Source of the DNA: Chryseomicrobium sp. FSL W7-1435
GTDB lineage: Bacteria; Bacillota; Bacilli; Bacillales_A; Planococcaceae
Assembly (NCBI RefSeq): GCF_038595005.1
Contig: NZ_CP151997.1
Location: forward strand, 2,604,001 to 2,668,000
Reading direction: 5' to 3'
DNA: 64,000 bases
In this document: positions 1 to 9,080 of the stretch, piece after piece
Numbering within the stretch: position 1 is the first letter of the stretch
Layout: every line of letters begins with the position of its first letter
Made by a program: the position numbers and the translations under genes
The notes under the pieces: generated by a model
Seen by the model: only the letters and a program-made list of their open reading frames with translations
What the model was told of the DNA's origin: nothing
Database searches by the model: none

Positions 1-2318
1 AACAGATTCCCGGTGTCCAGGATGCCAAAGTGAACTTTGGGGCTTCGAAAATTGCGGTCTACGGCGAGGCGACGATCGAGGAACTGGAAAAAGCCGGCGC
101 TTTCGAGAATTTGAAGGTCGCACCGGAAAAACCGAAACGCCAGGCGGCTCCTGAAGTGACCGTCGAAGACAAAAATGTCTTCCGGGTCGAAGGCTTTACA
201 TGCGCGAACTGCGCCGGGAAGTTTGAGAACAACGTCAAGCAGATCCCCGGTGTCCAGGATGCCAAAGTGAACTTCGGGGCTTCAAAAATTTCCGTTTACG
301 GGGCAGCGACCATCGACGAATTGGAGAAAGCCGGTGCGTTTGAAAACTTGAAGGTGGCGCCTGAAATTACAGGACGTCCAGCTATCACGAATACCGGAAC
401 CGAAAAAGCGCCAGCTCGAACAGAGAAGAAAGTGCCGTTCTACCAAAAGCACAGCACCTTGCTCTACTCCACCCTCTTGATCGTGTTCGGCTACATTTCC
501 CAGTTCGTCAACGGCGAAGACAACCTGATGACGTCGCTCCTGTTTGTGGCGGCGATTGTCATTGGCGGGTACTCGCTCTTCAAAGTCGGCTTCCAGAACC
601 TGATTCGCCTGGATTTCGACATGAAGACCCTCATGACCGTTGCGGTCATCGGGGCAGCCTTTATCGGGGAATGGGCGGAAGCGGCCATCGTGGTCATCCT
701 CTTTGCGATCAGTGAAGCACTGGAACGCTATTCCATGGACCGGGCGAGACAATCCATCCGTTCGTTGATGGACATCGCTCCGAAAGAGGCACTGGTCCGG
801 CGGAATGGCCAAGAACAGTTAATTTCGGTAGACGACATTGTGGTGGGCGACACCATGATTGTCAGACCGGGACAGAAGATTGCGATGGACGGCACGGTGA
901 CCAACGGGTATTCGGCGGTCAATCAGGCGGCCATCACCGGGGAATCCGTGCCGGTCGCCAAAACGGTGAATGATGATGTCTTCGCCGGTACGCTGAACGA
1001 AGAAGGTTTGCTGGAAGTCCAAATCACCAAACTGGTCGAAGACACGACCATTGCGAAAATCATTCACCTGGTCGAAGAAGCGCAGGGCGAACGCGCCCCT
1101 TCCCAGGCATTTGTCGATAAGTTTGCGAAGTACTACACACCGATCATCATGGCGGTTGCCGCACTTGTCGCCATTGTCCCGCCCCTTCTGTTCGATGCTA
1201 GCTGGGAAACCTGGGTCTATCAAGGACTGGCTGTGCTCGTAGTAGGCTGTCCGTGTGCATTGGTCATTTCGACGCCGATCTCAATCGTGTCCGCCATCGG
1301 GAATGCCGCGAAAAAAGGCGTGCTGATCAAAGGCGGCGTATACTTGGAGGAAATGGGTGCGCTGAAGGCCATCGCATTTGACAAGACCGGCACCCTGACC
1401 AAAGGGGTTCCCGTCGTAACGGATTTTGAAGTCATGAACAAGCAAGTAAACGAAAAAGAGCTGCTTTCCATCGTGACTGCGCTGGAGTACCGCTCGCAGC
1501 ATCCCCTTGCCTCCGCCATCATGAAAAAAGCGGACGCAGAGAACATTTCATATTCTTCGGTATTGGTCGAGGACTTCTCTTCCATTACCGGAAAAGGGAT
1601 TAAGGGAACCGTAGAAGGGATCACGTACTACATCGGTAGCCCGATTCTGTTCAACGAGTTAGGCGCGGCGAGCCCCAATGCGAACTTGGAACAGACCGTA
1701 ACGGCCCTGCAAAACCAGGGCAAGACCGCGATGATCATCGGGACGGAACAACACATTTTGGCGGTCATCGCCGTGGCCGATGAAGTCCGGGACTCCAGCA
1801 AGGAAGTCATCCAGAAGCTGCACGACATGGGCATCAAGAAGACGATCATGCTGACGGGTGACAACAAAGCGACCGGTCAGGCCATCGGCCGAGAGGTCGG
1901 CGTCACCGAAATCCAGGCCGAGCTGATGCCGGAGGACAAATTGAATGTCATCAAACGCTTACGGGCCGAGTACGGCAAGGTGGCGATGATTGGAGACGGC
2001 GTGAACGACGCGCCGGCACTCGCCGCTTCTACGGTCGGGATTGCCATGGGCGGAGCCGGAACGGATACCGCTTTGGAAACGGCGGATGTCGCTTTGATGG
2101 GCGACGATTTGAGCAAGCTGCCATTCACGGTGAAATTGAGCCGGAAATCCCTGAATATCATCAAAGCGAACATTACGTTCGCCATCGGCATCAAAGTGAT
2201 TGCGCTGCTATTGGTCATTCCGGGTTGGCTGACCCTGTGGATCGCCATCATGTCGGATATGGGCGCTACCCTTCTGGTTGCACTCAACAGCTTGCGGCTG
2301 ATGCGCGTTAAAGAGTAA
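1..2318 (+). CDS. cadA: Cadmium/zinc-translocating P1B-type ATPase CadA, 5' end outside window
   Basis: Heavy-metal efflux ATPase of the inner membrane that exports Cd2+/Zn2+/Pb2+ using ATP. The reading frame is open from base 1 (codons in phase with position 3), so the start lies upstream. The visible protein begins inside one N-terminal HMA metal-binding domain, then has a second, nearly identical HMA domain with the CxxC pair (GFTCANC, codons around 192-212), followed by membrane helices, the TGES actuator motif, the CPC metal-binding motif in a helix (VGCPCAL), the phosphorylation motif DKTGTLT and the GDGVND hinge. The two HMA copies repeat with a 79-residue (237-nt) period. Base composition is GC-richer than the rest of the window, suggesting acquisition. 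A perfect terminator follows directly. Specificity for Cd rather than Zn or Co cannot be settled from sequence alone. Confidence 0.95.
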   Translation, partial: QIPGVQDAKVNFGASKIAVYGEATIEELEKAGAFENLKVAPEKPKRQAAPEVTVEDKNVFRVEGFTCANCAGKFENNVKQIPGVQDAKVNFGASKISVYGAATIDELEKAGAFENLKVAPEITGRPAITNTGTEKAPARTEKKVPFYQKHSTLLYSTLLIVFGYISQFVNGEDNLMTSLLFVAAIVIGGYSLFKVGFQNLIRLDFDMKTLMTVAVIGAAFIGEWAEAAIVVILFAISEALERYSMDRARQSIRSLMDIAPKEALVRRNGQEQLISVDDIVVGDTMIVRPGQKIAMDGTVTNGYSAVNQAAITGESVPVAKTVNDDVFAGTLNEEGLLEVQITKLVEDTTIAKIIHLVEEAQGERAPSQAFVDKFAKYYTPIIMAVAALVAIVPPLLFDASWETWVYQGLAVLVVGCPCALVISTPISIVSAIGNAAKKGVLIKGGVYLEEMGALKAIAFDKTGTLTKGVPVVTDFEVMNKQVNEKELLSIVTALEYRSQHPLASAIMKKADAENISYSSVLVEDFSSITGKGIKGTVEGITYYIGSPILFNELGAASPNANLEQTVTALQNQGKTAMIIGTEQHILAVIAVADEVRDSSKEVIQKLHDMGIKKTIMLTGDNKATGQAIGREVGVTEIQAELMPEDKLNVIKRLRAEYGKVAMIGDGVNDAPALAASTVGIAMGGAGTDTALETADVALMGDDLSKLPFTVKLSRKSLNIIKANITFAIGIKVIALLLVIPGWLTLWIAIMSDMGATLLVALNSLRLMRVKE

Positions 2319-2320
2319 CG

Positions 2321-2354
2321 AAAAGAGCTTTCCAGCCAACTGGAAAGCTCTTTT
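2321..2354 (+). terminator. Rho-independent terminator of cadA
   Basis: A 15-bp perfect inverted repeat (AAAAGAGCTTTCCAG / CTGGAAAGCTCTTTT) with a 4-nt loop starts three bases after the cadA stop codon and ends in a T run. The symmetry would also let it work on the other strand. Confidence 0.93.
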
Positions 2355-2469
2355 CTGAAATACATAGTAGGGCACTACGAATCTGAAGCATTCTCTTACT
2401 AATTCTCAAGATATAGGGTATGGATTTTAGGAGAGGTACCCTTTGCTAGTATCGGTTCGCCTCTTTTGA

Positions 2470-2812
<343 letters not shown>

Positions 2813-2828
2813 GTATTTAAAACTAGTT

Positions 2829-2866
2829 GAGCTCAACTCCTCAGTTGCAGGAGTCGAGCTCTTTTT
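2829..2866 (+). terminator. Terminator after the SDR remnant
   Basis: Inverted repeat GAGCTC-AACTCCT ... AGGAGT-CGAGCTC followed by five T residues, 16 nt after the SDR stop codon. It probably belonged to the original SDR gene. Confidence 0.88.
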
Positions 2867-2878
2867 GTATAGCAAGAA

Positions 2879-3301
2879 TTATCTAACCTTATAATCTTTC
2901 GCTTTCGTCATAGGAATTTCATTACGTTTTGAAAAATGAACAAGTGCGGCCTCTAGACCTTGTGGAAAGAAGTCGAACAAGCGAATAGTAATTCCTTGCT
3001 TTCGCTTCAATACTGCTCCCATCTTCGCAAATCCGAACCTTCGAAAATGAATTTCGGTTAAGTCTTCGGGAGTAATTTGTTTCCGGTAAAGAGGAAGTTT
3101 GTAAAGAAAGACTCCAAATTGAAGCGTGCTTTCAGACACATGCAATTCATATGTAATAAACAACGATAGAACAAGAAAAGCTATAAAAAAGTATGGATAA
3201 TATAGAGTGGCTTCATTGAGAGAAATCGCCAAATTCGGTATGCCAATCAATACGATGAAAAATAATAAAAGCTGTTTGGGTGGAGTCGCTTTATAGGTCA
3301 T
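2879..3301 (-). CDS. Small membrane protein, possible PH-like domain
   Basis: Function not recognised. The 140-residue product has two adjacent N-terminal membrane helices (about residues 9-50, with a short polar break) and a soluble C-terminal half beginning YELHVSESTLQFGVFLYKLP. That layout, two helices then a compact beta-rich domain, resembles bacterial PH-domain (EbsA/YdbS-like) membrane proteins, but the match is only by pattern. Its start overlaps the end of the upstream DUF805 gene by 11 bp, so the two are probably co-transcribed and translationally coupled. Confidence 0.7.
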   Translation of the reverse strand: MTYKATPPKQLLLFFIVLIGIPNLAISLNEATLYYPYFFIAFLVLSLFITYELHVSESTLQFGVFLYKLPLYRKQITPEDLTEIHFRRFGFAKMGAVLKRKQGITIRLFDFFPQGLEAALVHFSKRNEIPMTKAKDYKVR

Positions 3302-3677
3302 GAGTTGCCTCTTCTAAAGTATCTTTTGGATTCGGCCCGAAGCGATTTGGAAAACTTTCACCATCGTAGCAGAACATCATCAATAAAAGAAGTGGACCAA
3401 GAATCGGTATAAGAATAATCAGCACCCACCAGCCGCTGTATCCAAGATCATGCATTCTTCTGACACTGACTGAAATGTTTGGAAGGAAGATTAGTAGACT
3501 AAATAGTGCAGACAAAACTCCAATAGCAGGTGTAAGCATCCATCCGTTCAAAAGATCTATCACGTTTGTAGCTATACCAATTAAAAATGCAATCAAAGCA
3601 AACATCCAATATTCTTTTCGTCTCGCTCTTCCTTTAAACACAAATGCTTTTTTCATTACAATCAAAAACCATTTCAT
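3291..3677 (-). CDS. DUF805 family membrane protein
   Basis: 128-residue integral membrane protein. Family hallmarks are visible: an N-terminal AFVFKGRARRKEYWMF segment (the R-x-R-R-x-EYW signature), three to four hydrophobic helices, the central VRRMHDLGYSGWW loop and a C-terminal G-x-x-x-x-NRFGPNPK tail. DUF805 proteins are widespread and of unknown biochemical role. First gene of a two-gene minus-strand operon with the downstream membrane protein, overlapping it by 11 bp. Confidence 0.9.
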   Translation of the reverse strand: MKWFLIVMKKAFVFKGRARRKEYWMFALIAFLIGIATNVIDLLNGWMLTPAIGVLSALFSLLIFLPNISVSVRRMHDLGYSGWWVLIILIPILGPLLLLMMFCYDGESFPNRFGPNPKDTLEEATHDL

Positions 3678-4102
3678 TGTGCGTCACCTATCTTTCTAGT
3701 TTAAGTATAAGAGAAATATAGGTGGGTGTATATTTTAATTTTGGGATAAATAGTTATTTTTTGAGTTAATCGGTTAATCACCATAACTCGTGGTTGACAG
3801 TAGAATGATTTAATAATTTAAGTGAATAGAAAAAAGCGAAAACTCCTATCGTAATTGTTGTCTAGACAACATACGCTTTATTTTCGTGAAGTTTATAAAA
3901 AACGCTCAAAATAATTTAGTGTCCAGTCCTTAAGAATAGCCCTATTTGACGCTTCTCTTTCTTCATTTCTTTGATGACATCCAACAAAAATCCGGGAGTT
4001 GGTGGACACCTTCATCCATCAACTCCCGGATCTTCTTTACTCTTCTTTATATACTGACTCAACTTACTAATTAACAATTTTCCTACTACAACTGGAAGCG
4101 GC
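3678..4102. other. Intergenic region without a convincing gene
   Basis: AT-rich stretch between two minus-strand units. I see no supported protein gene. It holds a 16-bp perfect palindrome at 3856-3871 (TGTTGTCTAGACAACA), loosely flanked by AAAGCG and CGCTTT so that it could be part of a larger hairpin, and a separate hairpin described next. A TTGACA box near 3794 has no downstream plus-strand gene. Confidence 0.6.
3986..4031 (-). terminator. Long hairpin with T run on the minus strand
   Basis: A 17-bp inverted repeat with one mismatch (ATCCGGGAGTTGGTGGA at 3990-4006 against 4015-4031) is followed on the minus strand by TTTTTG. It lies about 210 nt past the stop of the minus-strand channel gene, beyond the inserted repeat element, and may be that gene's original terminator displaced by the insertion. 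Confidence 0.6.
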
Positions 4103-4240
4103 TCCCAAAAGGTACCTGGACCCCACACAACATCAACGCTATTTATGATTATCCACTTTCAAACGCAGGAATGCGGGTTCATTTTGAATATCCGATGAAT
4201 AGTCTTGAATGTCTGAATTGTTTTTGGGACAGGTACCTTT
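4103..4240 (-). repeat. Interspersed ~138-bp repeat, copy A
   Basis: Non-coding element bounded by TCCCAAAAGGTACCTG and GGGACAGGTACCTTTT, that is, imperfect inverted termini built around GGTACC. Read on the minus strand it aligns end to end with the element at 29087-29225, sharing GGTACCTGTCCCA, ACAATTC, TGAACCCGCATT, GAAAGTGG and the terminal CACCTTTTGGGA-like end. It abuts the stop codon of the adjacent channel gene. Size, lack of coding capacity and palindromic ends fit a MITE/REP-type mobile repeat; no transposase is present in the window. Confidence 0.8.
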
Positions 4241-4241
4241 T

Positions 4242-5843
4242 TTACATAAAGCGCTCTTCCTCTTGAGCAGATTTCATATCATCCTTCGCATCTTGTTTCA
4301 TTTGGTCTTTTTGCTGTTCGTAGTTTTCTTTGTCTACTTCAGCCTCATCAATTGATTTTTCCATACGATCTAGATAGCGAGAAGCGTGTTCACGTCCACC
4401 TAAACCAAATGCTAAACCAAATGCTAGGGCAACTCCACCAAGGATTAAGATAAACGCCGACTGGATGATTCCAGGTGCAATTCCTAATTGGCTAAGTGCC
4501 ATAAAGAAAGCAAATCCGAGGATTGCATATTTAGCTACTAAGCGTAAGAAGTGTGGAGAACCTGATGCATCTTTCATCAAGCTACCTACGAGTTTCTCAG
4601 CTAAGTTAGCTAGCCAGAAACCTACCGCCAGAATAACTAATGCAGCGACTACCATAGGAAGGTAAGCAAATACTGCACTACCTAGTGATACCATGAAGTC
4701 TAGGTTGACAAGTTGTAGTGCTTCCATTACAAACAGAAGAACAATTAATACTTGAACAACTGTTCCGATGATTGAAGCTAAATCAAAGTTAGAAGAATTC
4801 GTTTTGTTTAGACCAATTTTTGAAGCTAAATTGTTGATACCAAATCCATTTAATAAGTTGACCACAAAATCTTTCACATATTTCGCTACGTAGATACCTA
4901 CAAGTACCAATACAATAGCAACGATGATTTGTGGAATCATGGCCATGATGTCATTTAACATTGCAACGGCTGGTTGTGAAATACCATCAAGGTCAAGAAT
5001 TTCTAAAGCTGTGATCGTAATTGGGATTAAAATCAAGATAAACGCAATCAATCCAGCAATTTTAGAAAGGCTTGTATTTGAAGTCGTATTTGTTGGTGTA
5101 GTTGTTGAATTATTTTTCAAATTCATTTTGTCCGTAAATTTGTCAATTCCAACAGCATGTAAGAATTTCTCTACTAGATTGCGAACTAATTTCGCGATGA
5201 AATACCCTATAGCAAATACGATAGCTGCAGAGACTAATTTAGGAATGAAATTAATGAAGCTAGATAACATGTCTTCAAATGGACCGCTTAAGCCATCAAT
5301 TCCTAATGCATTTAATACAGCGGGTAAGAAAAGAAGGAAAATTAAGTAGTAAGAAACGTTGGCAACCGTGTCTGTCCACTTCGTTGTCTGTTCACCAGTA
5401 GCTGACATGCCAGTCTTTTGACCAAGTTTGTTGAAATCGACTTTGTTGCCCAGCATTTGGATGCCTTTTTTAACTAAGGTAGCCAGTCCCCAAGCAACTA
5501 GTAAGATCAAACCAGCTTTTAAAATGTTTAAGAAAGCGCCTGTCAATGTGTCATACATGTTCGCAAACGGAGCTGCGAATGTGTCGAGGTTAAGTATGTT
5601 AAAGAATAGAACGAATGCAAGGATGAGCAAGATGAAAAATACTACCTTACTAATAATCTTTTCGACTGACCATTTAGAGCGTGTGTTACCTAGACGTTCA
5701 TTGAGGTTTAGTTTACGAAGACCTTTGAAGACTACTTTCTCAACAACTTTCGCGATAATAAATCCGATTAATAATACAAGCAATGCGAGAAGTAGGTCAG
5801 GTAGAGATGATAACATGTCTCTTACATAATATTCATTGAACAA
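4242..5843 (-). CDS. Mechanosensitive-channel-like multi-helix membrane protein (CmpX/conserved TM-helix family)
   Basis: 533-residue protein built from repeated hydrophobic units, each carrying a P-x-(I/L/V)-(I/L/V)-x-A-(I/L/V)-(I/L/V)-x-(I/L)-(I/L/V)-G-(Y/F)-x-x-A-K-x-V motif (for example LPDLLLALLVLLIGFIIAKV, IPKLVSAAIVFAIGYFIAKL, IPQIIVAIVLVLVGIYVAKY). The last helix pair, ending GGVALAFGLAFGLGGREHA, resembles the pore helix of MscS channels. The C-terminus is a charged, probably coiled cytoplasmic tail. I chose the TTG at 5841-5843 because GAGGAGGG sits 7 nt before it; the frame extends to 5909 but without a ribosome binding site. Stands alone as a transcription unit. Role probably in osmotic or envelope stress. 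Confidence 0.85.
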   Translation of the reverse strand: MFNEYYVRDMLSSLPDLLLALLVLLIGFIIAKVVEKVVFKGLRKLNLNERLGNTRSKWSVEKIISKVVFFILLILAFVLFFNILNLDTFAAPFANMYDTLTGAFLNILKAGLILLVAWGLATLVKKGIQMLGNKVDFNKLGQKTGMSATGEQTTKWTDTVANVSYYLIFLLFLPAVLNALGIDGLSGPFEDMLSSFINFIPKLVSAAIVFAIGYFIAKLVRNLVEKFLHAVGIDKFTDKMNLKNNSTTTPTNTTSNTSLSKIAGLIAFILILIPITITALEILDLDGISQPAVAMLNDIMAMIPQIIVAIVLVLVGIYVAKYVKDFVVNLLNGFGINNLASKIGLNKTNSSNFDLASIIGTVVQVLIVLLFVMEALQLVNLDFMVSLGSAVFAYLPMVVAALVILAVGFWLANLAEKLVGSLMKDASGSPHFLRLVAKYAILGFAFFMALSQLGIAPGIIQSAFILILGGVALAFGLAFGLGGREHASRYLDRMEKSIDEAEVDKENYEQQKDQMKQDAKDDMKSAQEEERFM

Positions 5844-6329
5844 TAGAGTTCCCTCCTCTGTTTTGTTATAGGAAAAACTGTTTGATTTTCCTATATAGGT
5901 TATACCCACTGAACTGTGTAATAAAACTAAATTGAAGCTAACCGAAGAAGAAGTAATTATCTATAATGAAGATTCCTATACCACAGATAAACACGATGTA
6001 AAGTCTCACAATCGGAGTTAGGGGAATTAGGAAATTTACTGTCTCTGATCTTTCTTCTACTTATAAGTGGGATTATCGTGAATAACATAAATTGATTAAA
6101 AATTATGAGGTCGCAAAAATAGATTACTTATCAAGAGAGAAATAGAGAATTCATAGCAAATCCTCTCTATTATTAGCGTTTGTGATGAGACCTTTAAAAT
6201 AAGAAGCTACGCTATACATTGAATATAGATAGATATTTTTTCAACTCATTTCTAACTAATACCTACATATAAAATTATGATTGACTATTCAATCATTACA
6301 AATATTACAAATTTTACAAATCAATTTAA
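5844..6329. other. AT-rich intergenic region
   Basis: About 490 nt between divergent genes, very AT-rich, with no open frame that looks coding on either strand. It must hold the promoters of the channel gene (minus) and the stress gene (plus). Runs such as TATTACAAATTTTACAAAT near 6302-6320 are simple AT repeats. Confidence 0.5.
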
Positions 6330-6355
6330 GTTTATTCTTGTTTTAAATAAGGTAT
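6330..6355 (+). promoter_or_regulatory. Sigma-B-type promoter of the stress gene
   Basis: GTTTAT (6330-6335) and AGGTAT (6350-6355) with a 14-nt spacer match the sigma-B consensus GTTTAA-N12-15-GGGTAT in each conserved position but one per hexamer. It lies about 50 nt before the start of a gene whose Bacillus relatives belong to the general stress regulon. Confidence 0.65.
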
Positions 6356-6404
6356 TTCCTAAATAGAATCAACTTAATTACGAAAAGAACGAGGAGGATG
6401 TAAA

Positions 6405-7250
6405 ATGGAAAATCGAGACAACAAGCTATATGGAATCTATGATACGGAAACTGAAATCCAAGCGGAAATGGATCGCTTACGAGCAGAAGGGTATACGGAG
6501 GAAGATATGTATATCGTTTCAAACAGAGACAATCAATATTCTATGTACCGTGGCTCTTCTGATTACAACACAAACGAAGAGAGCTCTTGGTGGGATCGTT
6601 TCAAAGCCTCTCTAACAGGTGAAGATCTTATTCGAGATCAACATTTTACGAACATGGGATTGTCAGATGAAGAACGCACACGCTATTCGAGCGAACTTGA
6701 AGCCGGAAAATATCTATTATATGTAGATAAAGATTACGGAAATCACTTCACTGGAAGTGTGGGTTCATATGATACAGGTAATACATTCGAATCTACTCAT
6801 GAAGGTACGGAAGAAGAACGCTTAGAACTTCATGAAGAACAACTTCATGTCGATAAACAACGCGTTCAAACTGGTGAAATCGATGTAGAGAAGCATGTCG
6901 TAGAAGACACTCAGACTGTAGAAGTCCCTGTCGAGCGCGAAGAAGTCTATATCGAAAGACGTCCAGTCAACCAGGAGTCTTCTGTCCATTCAGAAGGTAA
7001 CTTCGGTGAAGGGTCGACTCATGCTTACGAAGAAGAAGGACGCATTCACATTCCAGTGACGGAAGAACACGTCGAAGTGACAAAGAAAGATGTTGTCGCT
7101 GAAGAGATCGTCATCGGTAAAAAGAAAGTGATGGATACGGAAACCGTTTCTGAAACGGTTCGCCGTGAAGAAGTAGATATTCACGATTCTACAAACCAAT
7201 TACGTGATACGGATCTAACAGACCGTGACCGTACAGATCGCGATCTATAA
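6405..7250 (+). CDS. General stress protein, YsnF/DUF2382 type with YflT-like N-terminal domain
   Basis: 281 residues. The N-terminal ~100 residues (KLYGIYDTETEIQAEMDRLR...EDMYIVSNRD) look like the YflT/GsiB-associated heat-induced domain. The C-terminal half has two DUF2382 repeats: HEEQLHVDKQRVQTGEIDVEKHVVEDTQ..VEVPVEREEVYIERRPV and IHIPVTEEHVEVTKKDVVAEEIVIGKKKV. Highly charged and soluble, no signal peptide. The ribosome binding site GAGGAGG lies 6 nt before the ATG. A sigma-B-type promoter precedes it, in line with family members induced by general stress; the biochemical role of DUF2382 is unknown. Confidence 0.9.
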   Translation: MENRDNKLYGIYDTETEIQAEMDRLRAEGYTEEDMYIVSNRDNQYSMYRGSSDYNTNEESSWWDRFKASLTGEDLIRDQHFTNMGLSDEERTRYSSELEAGKYLLYVDKDYGNHFTGSVGSYDTGNTFESTHEGTEEERLELHEEQLHVDKQRVQTGEIDVEKHVVEDTQTVEVPVEREEVYIERRPVNQESSVHSEGNFGEGSTHAYEEEGRIHIPVTEEHVEVTKKDVVAEEIVIGKKKVMDTETVSETVRREEVDIHDSTNQLRDTDLTDRDRTDRDL

Positions 7251-7260
7251 TAAAGTTATC

Positions 7261-7292
7261 AAAAGAAGCCAGTTTCCCTGCTGGCTTCTTTT
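7261..7292 (+). terminator. Terminator of the stress gene
   Basis: AAAAGAAGCCAG / CTGGCTTCTTTT, a 12-bp perfect stem with an 8-nt loop, followed by more T residues, 10 nt after the stop codon. Confidence 0.93.
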
Positions 7293-7329
7293 TTGATTTG
7301 ATAATTAGTTGTTCTCTTCTTTTTGTGAC

Positions 7330-8364
7330 TTTTAAAAAAAATCGTAGTTTAATCATAGTATATAAATATTTCGGTGCTTCCATCATTGGTCCCGGTGTAT
7401 GCAATTCAAATGTTTCATCTTCTGAATTCAGACCCTCGTATTTGCTGAAGTCTGGCAGTTCGATCGAACGCCGACTTACCTTTTGTTGTCTCTTCTCTTC
7501 ATCTTCTTCATGCTCTTTTTTGGCAGTCGAGAATCACTGTTTGAACTGCTCTCTATTCTCTTCTTCCTGACTTTGGTTTTTGAGTAGAAAGGATTCCCCC
7601 TCAATTTGCAATGCTTCTGAAAATGAAAGACGGGATGTCTCACCTATCAAAAGTCCTCTATATGCGAGTGTCTCATCAACCAGATCTGATACATACCGAT
7701 GCACCCTGATATAATTGCGCTCATCAATTTGTGAGATATAGAACAAACTCTTCACTTCCATGTCGTCTCTTTGTGATGCGACTCGTGACGCGTAGTTCAT
7801 GACTTTGAAGAGTTCTTTTTTATCGGTGTAACTTTCAATATCTCTACGCTTTACCCTATCTTCTTTGCTAATCTGAGAAGCGAGTGATTCTAAACGAAAA
7901 AAGACGATACTGTTCTTGTGATTCTCTGTAGCGAGATTTGATTTGTCTATAAACCAAAGAGGAATCAGGTTCTTCCCTTTAAAATAATCGGATTTCTTTT
8001 TGAAGACATTACTGTGTTCAGCGCTTTCTTTTTCTGTCATATTAGCCAACACCGTGATACCCCATTCTTTATTACCCGTCTTCACATAGATATCAGGGAA
8101 GTACTTATCGAGGCCCTGCAATCGCTAACCATCAAGTACTTGAATCGTATCGTGGATCTTGGCCGAGATTTCTAGTTCATCCCTAATCATACTCACTAAA
8201 AGTTGCCGTCTAGGAGATTCATTTTTAATCTGTTTTTTATATTTCGAATAATTTCCTTCTACACGTGTAGATTCTGCACAACTCAAATTAGGTGGGTGCG
8301 AGAAATGTGACTCTCTTTCTTTACCGCCTCTTACTGTCATAGCCACTTTACAATAAGGACACAA
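7330..8364 (-). pseudogene. Decayed CoiA-like competence/nuclease-family gene
   Basis: One continuous minus-strand frame interrupted by two in-frame stops: TAG at 8125-8127 and TGA at 7534-7536. The N-terminal piece has CPYC...VRGGKERESHFSHP...C, the zinc-finger-like start of CoiA family proteins (known to act in competence and recombination); the middle piece has PDIYVKTGNKEWGITVLANM...FKKKSDYFKGKNLIPLWFID, compatible with the family's degenerate nuclease core; after the second stop the same frame continues (KKEHEEDEEKRQQK...). About 30 N-terminal residues usual for CoiA are missing: the frame emerges from the terminator of the neighbouring lipoprotein gene and has no ribosome binding site. 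The 3' end is uncertain because the frame runs into the stress gene's terminator. Confidence 0.65.
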
Positions 8365-8415
8365 AAAAACTGTATCAATTAGAAGAGAATTGACTCCTCT
8401 AAATCAACACAGTTT
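8363..8415 (-). terminator. Terminator of the hsdR-lipoprotein operon
   Basis: Long imperfect stem (AAACTGTGTTGATTTAGAGGAG pairing with CTCTTCTAATTGATACAGTTT on the minus strand, 8367-8415) followed by seven T residues, 14 nt past the lipoprotein stop codon. It replaces the expected 5' end of the CoiA-like gene. Confidence 0.85.
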
Positions 8416-8428
8416 TTGCTACCACTAC

Positions 8429-9073
8429 TTATTCTTCTCCCATATCCTCTAAAGCTTCCGGATACACAACAGAGCTGATAACCTCGTCAGTATCCACATC
8501 CTTCACTTCAATAAGCACTTCTAAATCATCTGACTGAACGCCACTGAAAAGTTGGTATAGTGTACCGACCATTCCAACACTCATAGTCGCAAACCCATCA
8601 AAGCTGTTCTCGAAAGCTTCACGGTCTACACTAAGTGTAAAGTGACTATAATCTTTATTCGTTTCTACTCCCTTAATTGATGGGAAGTCACCCGATTCAA
8701 CTAAGTCTGTTTTAGTCTCTTCCACACTTGCTGCCATTTCTTCCATCATTTCTTTGTGTTTGCTCTTAGACATTTTGTACGTAACAGAACCATCGTCATT
8801 GACAGTTGCTTCACCGATTCCATCTGCTTCTGCATTGGCAACTACTTCTGCGAGATCTTCACCTTCAAAGAAGCTCGCTGGCAAGGTTACTTCTACATTA
8901 AATAGTCCTTTATCGACATTGACGCCACCTTCTTCAGACTCAGTCTCTTCTGTATCTACTGTTTCTGTAGAGGCTTGATTCTCTGTTTCTTCGGCTGGAG
9001 CTGCTTCTTCGTTCCCACATGCACCTAAAACTAAAAGGCTCGCTGCGAGTAATGCTACTAATTTTTTCATCAT
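8429..9073 (-). CDS. Lipoprotein downstream of hsdR
   Basis: 214 residues. Signal peptide with lipobox (MMKKLVALLAASLLVLGAC, Cys at residue 20), then an acidic linker rich in E, T and A, then a soluble domain starting GLFNVEVTLPASFFEGED and containing DDGSVTYKMSKSKHKEMM and a final EVKDVDTDEVISSVVYPEAL. Similar lipoproteins occur widely in Firmicutes, often labelled only as antigen I/II N-terminal-like or hypothetical. The ATG at 9071-9073 was chosen because AGGAG overlaps the hsdR stop codon 5 nt upstream; the gap to hsdR is 7 nt, so translation is probably coupled. No known role in restriction. Confidence 0.88.
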   Translation of the reverse strand: MMKKLVALLAASLLVLGACGNEEAAPAEETENQASTETVDTEETESEEGGVNVDKGLFNVEVTLPASFFEGEDLAEVVANAEADGIGEATVNDDGSVTYKMSKSKHKEMMEEMAASVEETKTDLVESGDFPSIKGVETNKDYSHFTLSVDREAFENSFDGFATMSVGMVGTLYQLFSGVQSDDLEVLIEVKDVDTDEVISSVVYPEALEDMGEE

Positions 9074-9080
9074 AATTCTC

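Noticed and set aside
282-812. Long minus-strand frame (176 codons) inside cadA
   Set aside because: Antisense shadow frame caused by high GC in cadA; no ribosome binding site, no family resemblance.
3990-4031. Fragment of a transposase gene around the hairpin at 3990-4031
   Set aside because: A short minus-strand frame exists (about 40 codons), but no recognisable transposase motif is present and the symmetry is better explained as a terminator.
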